Positions 34,985 through 42,268 of a stretch of 64,000 bases of DNA are shown piece after piece (the first letter of the stretch is position 1; each line of letters begins with the position of its first letter). The notes under the pieces were generated by a model. The model worked only from the letters and a program-made list of their open reading frames with translations, made no database searches and was not told where the DNA came from. This DNA comes from JANQQJ01 sp046290575. Its GTDB lineage: Bacteria; Pseudomonadota; Alphaproteobacteria; SMXS01. A program made the translations under genes and the position numbers. The DNA lies in the NCBI GenBank assembly GCA_046290575.1, contig JBKAGX010000001.1:248001-312000 (forward strand), written 5' to 3'.

Positions 34985-35040
34985 GCCGAAAGGGCGATCA
35001 CGCCCATGGGAAACGAGATCAGGAATTTCAGGAGAACAAT

Positions 35041-35460
35041 ATGTCACTAGCGGGATCCAAGACCGAAGGCAATCTCAAGGAAGCGTTTGCCGGTGAGAGC
35101 CAGGCCAACCGCCGTTATCTCTATTTCGCACAGAAGGCCGACGTCGAAGGCTATAATGATGTCGCCGCTGTTTTCCGGTCCACCGCCGAAGGCGAGACCG
35201 GGCATGCGCACGGCCACCTCGAATTTCTCGAGGAAGTTGGCGATCCGGCGACCGGTGAGCCGATCGGCAGCACCAGCAACAATCTGAAAGCCGCTGTCGC
35301 GGGCGAAACCCACGAATACACTGACATGTATCCGGGTATGGCAAAGACCGCCCGCGATGAGGGCTTTGACGAAATCGCGGACTGGTTCGAGACGCTTGCC
35401 AAGGCTGAGCGTTCACACGCCGGCCGGTTCCAGAAGGCGCTCGACACGCTGGACGACTAA
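35041..35460 (+). CDS. Rubrerythrin-like diiron protein lacking rubredoxin domain
   Basis: 139 residues forming only the four-helix ferritin-like domain. Ligand-type motifs are LKEAFAGESQANRRY (E-x2-x-R/Y), EGETGHAHGH, AAVAGETHEYTDMY and AKAERSHAGRF, giving the paired E and E-x2-H residues of the diiron site. No C-terminal Cys-x2-Cys rubredoxin domain, unlike the roughly 190-residue classical rubrerythrin. Rubrerythrins reduce H2O2; here the electrons may come from the Fe-S protein encoded next. CAGGAG precedes ATG 35041. Confidence 0.92.
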   Translation: MSLAGSKTEGNLKEAFAGESQANRRYLYFAQKADVEGYNDVAAVFRSTAEGETGHAHGHLEFLEEVGDPATGEPIGSTSNNLKAAVAGETHEYTDMYPGMAKTARDEGFDEIADWFETLAKAERSHAGRFQKALDTLDD

Positions 35461-35476
35461 AGACCGACAATGGGTT

Positions 35477-35501
35477 GACCCGGGGCTTTTCGTCCCGGGT
35501 C
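35477..35501 (+). terminator. Stem-loop after rubrerythrin gene
   Basis: GACCCGGG-GCTTTTCGT-CCCGGGTC is a perfect 8-bp stem, 16 bp after the rubrerythrin stop and 40 bp before the next start. No T run follows, so it may reduce read-through or protect the upstream transcript, giving more rubrerythrin than the downstream proteins. Confidence 0.5.
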
Positions 35502-35541
35502 CCCTGTTGGTTTTCAACGATAAAATCAATGAGGTAGCGTC

Positions 35542-36882
35542 ATGCGCGAGGGCAGTCTCGATGCCCCGGTCCGTCACCCTTTGGACTGGCACGATCCGGA
35601 TTTTTACGACGCCGAAAAGCTTGATGATGAGCTCAGGCGCGTTTTCGATATCTGTCATGGCTGCAGGCGCTGTTTTAACCTGTGTGACTCTTTTCCGCGC
35701 CTGTTCGATCTGATCGACGAGTCGGAAAGCATGGAGCTCGACACGGTTTCGAGCGATGATTTCAAGCCCGTCGTTGACGCCTGCACGCTTTGCGACATGT
35801 GCTTCATGACGAAGTGCCCCTACGTGCCGCCGCATGAATTCAATCTGGATTTTCCGCATCTGATGCTGCGCTACCGGGCCGCCGAGCGTAAGCGGGGCGA
35901 AACCAATGCCATGCATGAGCAGCTGGTCAAGACCGACCGCAACGGCAAGCTGGTCGGCGCGGTTGCGCCGGTTGCGAACTGGGCGACCAAGACAGATAAT
36001 GGCCTGACGCGCCCGATCATTGAATCGGTGACCGGGATCGACCGGAAAGCCGCGGTGCCTGAATTCCATGGCAGCACGTTTGCCCGCCAGGCCAAGAAGA
36101 ATCCGCCAGCAGTTAACGCCGAAGCGCCTGCCAAGGGCCGCAAGGCGGTTATCTATGCCACCTGCTTCGCCAATTACAACAAGCCCAGCATTGGCATTGC
36201 CGCGCAGGGTATCCTGGCGAAGAACGGCGTCGAGACCGAGGTCGTCTATCCGAAATGCTGCGGCATGCCGTTGATGGAACAGGGCGACCTGGAAGGCGTG
36301 GCCAACAATGCGCGTGAAATTGTCGCCGAACTGAAGCCCTGGGTCGAAAAGGGCTATGACGTGGTTGCGCTGGTTCCGTCGTGCGCGCTGATGATGAAGT
36401 TCGAATGGCCGCTTATTCTGCCGGAGAACGAGGACATCAAAATGCTCGCCCAGGCGACGTTCGATGTGTCCGAATACATTGTCGATATTGCCAAGAAAGA
36501 AGGCTTGGCCGAGGGCTTGAGCGCGCTTGAAGGCGGCGTCACCGTTCACCTTGCCTGTCATGCGCGGGCCCAGAATATGGGCGCCAAAGCGGCGGAAATG
36601 TTGAACCTGTTGCCCGACGCCGATGTCGACGTGATCGAACGCTGCTCTGGCCACGGCGGCAGCTGGGGAATGTACAAGGAAAACTTTGAAGTCGGTATGA
36701 AGGTCGGCAAGCCCGTCGCGCGCAATGCGGTCAAGCAGGGCAAGGCCTATGTCGCCAGCGAATGTCCGCTGGCTGGCGATCATATTCTGCAGATGATGGA
36801 ACGGGAGGATCAGGACAAGACGCCCAAGCAGGCCCAACACCCTGTTGAACTGATGGCGCTTGCCTATGGCGTTGATCTTTAA
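35542..36882 (+). CDS. HdrD/GlpC-like Fe-S oxidoreductase
   Basis: 446 residues. Two N-terminal cluster motifs: Cys38-x2-Cys41-x2-Cys44-x3-Cys48 (CHGCRRCFNLC) and Cys81-x2-Cys84-x2-Cys87-x4-Cys92 (CTLCDMCFMTKCP). The C-terminal half has CCG-type domains: KCCGMP near residue 237 is intact, whereas the second reads CSGHGGSWG, so it is altered. Soluble, no signal peptide. Related subunits pass electrons in heterodisulfide reductase, glycerol-3-phosphate dehydrogenase and glycolate oxidase. Position suggests it is the electron donor for rubrerythrin; inferred, not shown. Confidence 0.85.
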   Translation: MREGSLDAPVRHPLDWHDPDFYDAEKLDDELRRVFDICHGCRRCFNLCDSFPRLFDLIDESESMELDTVSSDDFKPVVDACTLCDMCFMTKCPYVPPHEFNLDFPHLMLRYRAAERKRGETNAMHEQLVKTDRNGKLVGAVAPVANWATKTDNGLTRPIIESVTGIDRKAAVPEFHGSTFARQAKKNPPAVNAEAPAKGRKAVIYATCFANYNKPSIGIAAQGILAKNGVETEVVYPKCCGMPLMEQGDLEGVANNAREIVAELKPWVEKGYDVVALVPSCALMMKFEWPLILPENEDIKMLAQATFDVSEYIVDIAKKEGLAEGLSALEGGVTVHLACHARAQNMGAKAAEMLNLLPDADVDVIERCSGHGGSWGMYKENFEVGMKVGKPVARNAVKQGKAYVASECPLAGDHILQMMEREDQDKTPKQAQHPVELMALAYGVDL

Positions 36883-36894
36883 GGAGGTTTGCCC

Positions 36895-37488
36895 ATGACT
36901 CACCAGCCTAAGGAAATCACCCGTGCCGACATCCTGCCGATGTCGGATTATGGCGCAATCCGCAAGGAAAAGCGGTCTGCACTGGTTGCGCAGAAAAAGC
37001 ATCGCCGGGTGGCCGTCGGCCCGGATGCCACCTTCTATTTCGAAAGCTACGACACCATGTGGCTGCAGGTGCACGAAATGCTCTTCATCGAAAAAGGTGG
37101 TGAAGAGCAGATCGCCGATGAACTGGCTGCCTATAACCCTCTAATTCCGCAAGGGTCAGAGCTGGTTGCCACGCTGATGTTTGAAATTGACGATGAAACC
37201 CGCCGCAAGCGGGTGCTCGGTCAGCTCGGCGGGGTGGAAGAGACAATCACCATCACCATTGGCGACCACGTGATCACTGGCGTTGCCGAGGAAGACGTTG
37301 ATCGGACGACCGCAGATGGCAAGGCGTCATCCGTCCAGTTCCTGCACTTCCCGTTTACGGCAGAGCAGATTGCGGCGTTCAAGGATCCGGCGCAGCAGGC
37401 AGTGCTGGGCATCGGCCATGAGAATTATCAGCACATGGCCGCGCTTGGCGCCGATACGCGGGCAGCACTCGCCGCTGACTTCGACTAG
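36895..37488 (+). CDS. DUF3501 family protein
   Basis: 197 residues from ATG 36895; AAGGAGG (36881-36887), which overlaps the preceding stop, gives the ribosome site. MTHQPKEITRADILPMSDYGAIRKEKR is the typical DUF3501 opening and QKKHRRVAVGPDATFYFES follows. No cofactor motif is visible. DUF3501 genes recur beside rubrerythrin and HdrD-like genes, which argues for one functional unit. The stop CTAG is shared with the convergent SH3 gene. Confidence 0.83.
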   Translation: MTHQPKEITRADILPMSDYGAIRKEKRSALVAQKKHRRVAVGPDATFYFESYDTMWLQVHEMLFIEKGGEEQIADELAAYNPLIPQGSELVATLMFEIDDETRRKRVLGQLGGVEETITITIGDHVITGVAEEDVDRTTADGKASSVQFLHFPFTAEQIAAFKDPAQQAVLGIGHENYQHMAALGADTRAALAADFD

Positions 37489-37988
37489 CGGAAGATTTCT
37501 GCGGCATAGACGCCCCAGATCTGCTCCTTGGCGATCCAGCCCAGGGTGCCGGCGATCTCGATCTCGCACCAATCCGCCTCGCATTGCTCCAGCGTGCCGA
37601 TGACGCCTTTTGAGGCATAGAGAATGTGATCGCTCCCGGCGCCTGCGTCCTTGTGGATGGTTGCAAGCGGTACCGCCACGATGGCGGCGCGCCTGCCGCT
37701 GAGCAGTTGTTTGTGGATCCAGCCCTCGTCGCCGTCGATGTCGCGGACCTGACGCCATAAATCATATTCACCGATCACCTCTACCGGCAGGCCGCGCCGC
37801 TGGTAGACCCATTCGATCGGATATCGGAAGTCAGGACCGACGCGCAGGTTGGCCTTTGCTGCTGCGATCGTGACGAAGCGCGGCAGAGTCAGGCCCGACG
37901 GCCCGCGTTCGGCTTGGGCGATGCTCAGTGACGGTGCTGCCGCCATTGCAAGGACGGCCCAAAGGGTGATCCATCTGGTGAATGTCAT
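37485..37988 (-). CDS. Exported SH3-domain protein
   Basis: 167 residues. The N-terminal signal peptide (MTFTRWITLWAVLAMAAAPS with Ala-Gln-Ala near 26) is followed by two bacterial SH3_4-like repeats: AAAKANLRVGPDFRYPIEWVY ... GDEGWIHKQLLSGR and a second half ending CEIEIAGTLGWIAKEQIWGVY. Such proteins bind peptidoglycan or wall enzymes in the periplasm; the ligand here is unknown. It is convergent with DUF3501 (4-bp stop overlap) and divergent from the dehydrogenase gene across 187 bp. Confidence 0.85.
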   Translation of the reverse strand: MTFTRWITLWAVLAMAAAPSLSIAQAERGPSGLTLPRFVTIAAAKANLRVGPDFRYPIEWVYQRRGLPVEVIGEYDLWRQVRDIDGDEGWIHKQLLSGRRAAIVAVPLATIHKDAGAGSDHILYASKGVIGTLEQCEADWCEIEIAGTLGWIAKEQIWGVYAAEIFR

Positions 37989-38175
37989 ATGTCTTATCTA
38001 AAGTTGATGGCGCGCTGTACGTCAGGTGTAGGCAGGGTGATTCATGGCGTCAAGCCGCGCGATCGTCGTCCCTGCCCGTTTGAAACCCGCAGGGTTCTCT
38101 GCTAGACAAACGGCCAGTCGGGGAGCGTCTTGTCCCCCTCATTTTGTTCGAACTTCTTGTGCGGGGAATTGCTCG

Positions 38176-39162
38176 GTGCCCTACAAAAAGACCAAGGTTG
38201 TCGTGACCCGCAAGCTCCCCGATCCCATCGAGACGCGGTTGATGGAGCTGTTCGATGTCGAGTTGAATGTCGACGATACGCCGTTCACCCAGACGCAGCT
38301 TGTCGAAGCCGCGCAGCGGGCGGAAATTCTGGTTCCTACCGTGACCGACCGAATCGATGTTGGGGTTCTTTCTCAGGCCAACCCCGATCTGCGCTTGATC
38401 GCCAGCTTTGGGGCCGGTGTTGACCATATAGATCTGGCAACCGCACGGCAGCGCGGCATCACGGTGACCAATACGCCGGGCGTGCTGACCGAGGATACGG
38501 CCGATATGACGCTGGCCTTGATCTTGGCGGTGCCGCGGCGCCTGACCGAAGGCGAACGCTATCTGCGCGCCGGTGATTGGCGCGGCTGGGCGCCAACGGG
38601 CATGCTGGGCAACCGCATCTGGGGCAAACGCCTGGGAATCGTTGGCATGGGCCGCATCGGCCAGGCAGTCGCCCGCCGGGCACGGGCGTTTGGCATGTCG
38701 ATCCACTATCACAACCGCGGCCGGGTTTCAGAGGATCTGGAACAGGAACTGGAGGCGACCTATTGGGAAAGCCTCGATCAGATGCTGGCCCGCATGGACA
38801 TCGTCTCGGTCAACTGCCCGCACACGCCTGCCACCTTCCATTTGCTGTCGGCCCGCCGGCTGAAGCTGTTGCAGCCGCATGCCTATATCGTCAATACGGC
38901 GCGCGGCGAGGTCGTTGATGAAAATGCACTGACCCGGATGCTGGAAGCGGGCGAACTGGCCGGCGCCGGCCTTGATGTGTTCGAGCACGAACCGGCGGTG
39001 AACCCCAAGCTGCTGGCGATGGATAATGTCGTCCTGCTGCCGCATATGGGCTCTGCCACCATCGAAGGCCGTCTTGATATGGGTGAGAAAGTCATCATCA
39101 ACATCAAGACGTTCGTCGACGGCCATGCTCCGCCCGACCGGGTGATCGAAGGCCTGCTTTAG
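38176..39162 (+). CDS. D-2-hydroxyacid dehydrogenase (glyoxylate/hydroxypyruvate reductase type)
   Basis: 328 residues from GTG 38176, supported by GGGGAA 8 bp upstream; a longer ATG reading from 38044 adds a cysteine/proline leader atypical for the family. Rossmann motif GIVGMGRIGQAVARRARAFG is near residues 155-174; the catalytic Arg (VNTARGEVVDE), Glu (GLDVFEHEP) and His (LLPHMGSAT) are all present. Reduces glyoxylate or hydroxypyruvate with NAD(P)H; exact substrate unresolved. The stop lies inside a 14-bp tandem duplication. Confidence 0.92.
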   Translation: MPYKKTKVVVTRKLPDPIETRLMELFDVELNVDDTPFTQTQLVEAAQRAEILVPTVTDRIDVGVLSQANPDLRLIASFGAGVDHIDLATARQRGITVTNTPGVLTEDTADMTLALILAVPRRLTEGERYLRAGDWRGWAPTGMLGNRIWGKRLGIVGMGRIGQAVARRARAFGMSIHYHNRGRVSEDLEQELEATYWESLDQMLARMDIVSVNCPHTPATFHLLSARRLKLLQPHAYIVNTARGEVVDENALTRMLEAGELAGAGLDVFEHEPAVNPKLLAMDNVVLLPHMGSATIEGRLDMGEKVIINIKTFVDGHAPPDRVIEGLL

Positions 39163-39188
39163 ACGAAGAGCATCAGACGAAGAGCATC
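39161..39188. repeat. Exact 14-bp tandem duplication at convergent gene ends
   Basis: AGACGAAGAGCATC occurs twice in direct tandem (39161-39174, 39175-39188). The first copy contains the last bases of the dehydrogenase stop and the second encodes the C-terminus of the DsrE-like protein on the other strand (QMLFV). Confidence 0.9.
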
Positions 39189-39553
39189 TGCCCGTCGGCA
39201 GACGCATCCGCCAGGAAGGTCGCTGCACCGGTGATTTCCAGGTTCAGGTCGTCGCGCAAATCCGCTTCTTTGATCTCCGCGAGGGCGAGCGCGGTTTCGC
39301 AGACCAGCAGCCGTGCCCCCAGGTCCCGCGTGCTGGTCAGCAGCTCTTCAAAACCGGCGACGCGCAGGGCTTTGATCCGGTGTTCTTCGTCGGGCACCAC
39401 GAAGCTTTTTGCCAACAAGCGCACCGCATCCCCGGCAAAAAGGATGGTCACCGGCTTGGCGGTACCCACCCCTGTGGCCGCCAACACCATGCCATAGTGT
39501 AATCTGGAAAAATCGCCGCTGTGCAGCACAAGAGAGAGCTTGTCGATGGCCAT
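39173..39553 (-). CDS. DsrE/DsrF-like protein
   Basis: 126 residues from ATG 39553 (MAIDKLSLVLHSGDF), with AAGGG upstream; a longer reading to 39622 enters moeB. A single Cys in RLLVCETALALAEI is at the position of the redox-active cysteine of DsrE/TusD-like folds. It is last in the minus-strand dut-rrf2-cysK-moeB run, so a sulfur-relay role is likely by context. Partner proteins TusB/C or DsrF/H are not encoded nearby. Confidence 0.8.
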   Translation of the reverse strand: MAIDKLSLVLHSGDFSRLHYGMVLAATGVGTAKPVTILFAGDAVRLLAKSFVVPDEEHRIKALRVAGFEELLTSTRDLGARLLVCETALALAEIKEADLRDDLNLEITGAATFLADASADGQMLFV

Positions 39554-39564
39554 GTGAGTGCCCT

Positions 39565-40356
39565 TCAGGCGGCGTGTTGCGAGAGATCGTGAATCGTCGA
39601 TTGGCTGCCGCACAGCGCACATTTCGGGTCGCGCGGCACCTTGACGGTGCGGAACCGGGTGGCCAGCGCATCGTAAATCAGCAGCCTCCCCGCCATGCTG
39701 TCGCCCAGGTCCAGCACCTGCTTGATGACTTCCATGGCCTGCAATGAGCCCATTACGCCGCCCAGGGCGCCGATCACGCCGGCCTCGGCGCAGCTGGGGA
39801 CCGTGCCAGGCGGTGGCGCTTCAGGGAAAATGCAGCGGTAACACGGCGCCTCGCCGTCAAACGCGCGGTAGGTCGCAAGTTGTCCTTCGAACTGTCCGAT
39901 CGCGGCGGAAACCAGCGGGACCTGCGCGAAGTAGCAGGCGTCGTTGACCAGAAACCGGGTCTCGAAATTGTCTGTGCCGTCCGCGACAACGTCATAGCGG
40001 GAAATGAGGTCGACTGCGTTGCCTGCCGTCAGTCGCTCATTGTGGGCTTCGACAGTCACATCCGGGTTCAGGTCGTTGATGGTGTTGGCCGCACTCTGAA
40101 TCTTCGGTTGGTCGACATCACCGGTACCATGGGCAATCTGGCGCTGCAGGTTGGACAGCGCGACAATGTCGTCATCAACGATACCAATAGTGCCGATACC
40201 CGCAGCGGCGAGATACATCAATAGCGGTGAGCCAAGCCCACCGGCTCCCACCACCAGAACACGTGCGTGCAGCAGTTTTTGCTGACCGGCCCCACCAACC
40301 TCGCGCAGGATGATATGGCGCGAATAACGTTCGACCTGGTCGTCAGTGAAGTCCAC
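39565..40356 (-). CDS. MoeB/ThiF-family adenylyltransferase
   Basis: 263 residues. ATP-binding GAGGLGSPLLMYLAAAG is near residues 37-53, followed by LQRQIAHGTGDV and DGTDNFETRFLVND; zinc cysteines are CYRCIF and CALC. E1-like enzyme that adenylates the C-terminal Gly-Gly of a sulfur carrier such as MoaD or ThiS. No rhodanese domain is fused. Neither moaD nor thiS is in the window, so which carrier it serves is undecided. It starts 5 bp after cysK ends. Confidence 0.9.
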   Translation of the reverse strand: MDFTDDQVERYSRHIILREVGGAGQQKLLHARVLVVGAGGLGSPLLMYLAAAGIGTIGIVDDDIVALSNLQRQIAHGTGDVDQPKIQSAANTINDLNPDVTVEAHNERLTAGNAVDLISRYDVVADGTDNFETRFLVNDACYFAQVPLVSAAIGQFEGQLATYRAFDGEAPCYRCIFPEAPPPGTVPSCAEAGVIGALGGVMGSLQAMEVIKQVLDLGDSMAGRLLIYDALATRFRTVKVPRDPKCALCGSQSTIHDLSQHAA

Positions 40357-40361
40357 AGACC

Positions 40362-41327
40362 CTAAAGACCCTCAAACAGCGCCGTCGACAGATAGCGTTC
40401 CGCGAAGGACGGGATGATGATGACGATGGTTTTGCCTTCCATCTCCGGGCGGCTACCCAGTTCAACCGCGGCGGCGACGGCCGCACCTGATGAGATGCCG
40501 ACGGGAATACCTTCGGTCGCGGCCAGCTCGCGGGCGAAACTGAAGGCGGTCTCGTTGCCGATGGTCAGGACCTCATCGATAATGGCCGTATTCAGAATTG
40601 AGGGGATGAACCCGGCGCCAATGCCCTGAATTTTGTGCGGCCCCGGTTCGCCGCCGGACAGAATCGGGCTGTCTTCCGGTTCCACGGCGATCATTTGCAG
40701 CTCGGGTTTGCGTTCTTTGAGCACTTCACCAACGCCAGTGATGGTGCCGCCAGTGCCGATGCCCGAGATGACAACATCGACCGCACCATTCGTGTCGTTC
40801 CAGATCTCTTCAGCTGTGGTGATGCGGTGAATCTGCGGGTTGGCCGGGTTATCGAACTGCTGTGGAATGACGGCGTTGCCGATTTCTTCCTTCAATTCCT
40901 CGGCGCGCTGGATCGCGCCACGCATGCCTTTGGCCGCAGGGGTCAGTTCGAGTTCGGCACCCAACAGCAACAGCATCTTGCGTCGCTCGACCGACATGCT
41001 TTCGGGCATGACCAGAATCAGGCGGTACCCCTTTGCCGCGCAGACAAAGGCCAGGGCAATGCCGGTATTGCCGGAGGTGGGTTCGACCAGCACCGTATCC
41101 TCTTTCAGGACCCCTGCCTGTTCCAACGACTCCACCATCGAAATCCCGATCCGGTCTTTGACGGATGCAATGGGGTTGAAAAACTCCAGCTTTGCCAGCA
41201 GGTTGGCGTTGACCTTGTGTGCGTTCGCGATGCGATCAATACGCACCAGCGGCGTGTCGCCCACGGTATCGGTGATCGAATTATAAACCTTGCCACGGCC
41301 TTTGGTGCCGTCTTTGGTCACGCTCAT
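40362..41327 (-). CDS. cysK: Cysteine synthase A (O-acetylserine sulfhydrylase)
   Basis: 321 residues. PLP lysine is Lys57 in FFNPIASVKDRIG; the substrate loop is EPTSGNTGIALAF and the PLP-phosphate loop is SGIGTGGTITG. All residues of the beta-family active site are present. It makes cysteine from O-acetylserine and sulfide. AGGAG precedes ATG 41327. It is 25 bp downstream of the rrf2 gene, which may regulate it. Confidence 0.96.
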   Translation of the reverse strand: MSVTKDGTKGRGKVYNSITDTVGDTPLVRIDRIANAHKVNANLLAKLEFFNPIASVKDRIGISMVESLEQAGVLKEDTVLVEPTSGNTGIALAFVCAAKGYRLILVMPESMSVERRKMLLLLGAELELTPAAKGMRGAIQRAEELKEEIGNAVIPQQFDNPANPQIHRITTAEEIWNDTNGAVDVVISGIGTGGTITGVGEVLKERKPELQMIAVEPEDSPILSGGEPGPHKIQGIGAGFIPSILNTAIIDEVLTIGNETAFSFARELAATEGIPVGISSGAAVAAAVELGSRPEMEGKTIVIIIPSFAERYLSTALFEGL

Positions 41328-41352
41328 CTTTGTCTCCTGTCGGCTCTTGCCG

Positions 41353-41805
41353 TCAAATTGTGAAGTCGATCCGGTCGCGCGATTCGCGGGGGACGCTTTC
41401 TGATGAGGCCTCCGTACACAAATCGTCGATGCTCACCGAATCCAATTGCGTCATCATGTCGTTCTGCAGCCCGTCTAGCAATGGTGCGATCACGCGCTGC
41501 CCCATGGCTGATTCCGAGCTGTAGCCGGTTTCTTTCTCGTCTTCCATGGCCGCAATCACCCGGACAATTTCGCCGACCGTCACCCGTCGGCGTTCCTTGG
41601 CCAGCAGATAGCCGCCACGGGGCCCGCGCACTCCTTTCAGGATACCGCTGCGCACCAATTGCTGCATCACCTGTTCAAGATAGCGCTGCGGGATTCCCTG
41701 TCTTCGGGTGATCTCTTTCGACTGCACCGGTTCTGCCCGCGCATTATAGGCAATATCGACCACCGCCTCGAGGGCGTAGAGCGTTTTACGCGAGAGCTTC
41801 AGCAC
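41353..41805 (-). CDS. Rrf2-family transcriptional regulator without Fe-S cysteines
   Basis: 150 residues from GTG 41805, which begins VLKLSRKTLYALEAVVDIAY and lies 4 bp beyond the dut stop, with GGAG inside dut; an upstream ATG at 41841 would overlap dut by 32 bp. The winged HTH (KEITRRQGIPQRYLEQVMQQLVRSGILKGVRGPRGGYLLA) is Rrf2. The three-cysteine cluster of IscR is missing: only one Cys is present. It is therefore more like CymR, a cysteine-metabolism repressor that works with CysK, and cysK is the next gene. Confidence 0.88.
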   Translation of the reverse strand: MLKLSRKTLYALEAVVDIAYNARAEPVQSKEITRRQGIPQRYLEQVMQQLVRSGILKGVRGPRGGYLLAKERRRVTVGEIVRVIAAMEDEKETGYSSESAMGQRVIAPLLDGLQNDMMTQLDSVSIDDLCTEASSESVPRESRDRIDFTI

Positions 41806-41809
41806 GGTT

Positions 41810-42268
41810 TCATGCTCCGCTGCCGGTAGAGCCGAAGCCACCGGCGCCCCGGCCGGTTTCGCTCAATTGATCGACGCCGGTCCAATTGGCCTGTACCACC
41901 GGTGCGATGACGAGCTGGGCAACCCGGTCGCCGCGCGCGATGGTGAAGGGTGCATCCCCGTGGTTGATTAGAATGACGCCCACTTCGCCGCGATAATCCG
42001 AATCGATCGTGCCGGGGGCATTCAGCACGGTCACCCCATGCTTGAGTGCAAGGCCGGACCGTGGGCGCACCTGGGCTTCGAAGCCTTCGGGTAGGTCGAT
42101 TGCAATGCCCGTGGGAATGAGCGCGCGCGCGCCGGGTTTCAGAATCACATCTTCTCGTCCTGCCGCCAGCAGGTCGGCGCCTGCTGCGCCGTCAGACTGA
42201 TAGTCGGGAAGCGGCAGGGTCTTGCCGTGGTCCAGCTGCCTGACGCCAATGTCGACCCGGCTTGTCAA
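41810..42268 (-). CDS. dut: dUTP pyrophosphatase
   Basis: 152 residues, all five trimeric dUTPase motifs: AAGADLLA, RPRSGLALKHGV, GTIDSDYRGEVGVIL, RGDRVAQLVIAPV and the flexible C-terminal GRGAGGFGSTG. It hydrolyses dUTP to dUMP, preventing uracil misincorporation. The start overlaps the coaBC stop by 4 bp, the coaBC-dut pairing seen in many bacteria. Confidence 0.97.
   Translation of the reverse strand: MTSRVDIGVRQLDHGKTLPLPDYQSDGAAGADLLAAGREDVILKPGARALIPTGIAIDLPEGFEAQVRPRSGLALKHGVTVLNAPGTIDSDYRGEVGVILINHGDAPFTIARGDRVAQLVIAPVVQANWTGVDQLSETGRGAGGFGSTGSGA

Noticed and set aside
35413..37074. 553-codon open frame on the minus strand opposite the Fe-S protein gene
   Set aside because: Covers several genes on the other strand, including an intergenic hairpin, with no domain and no ribosome site.
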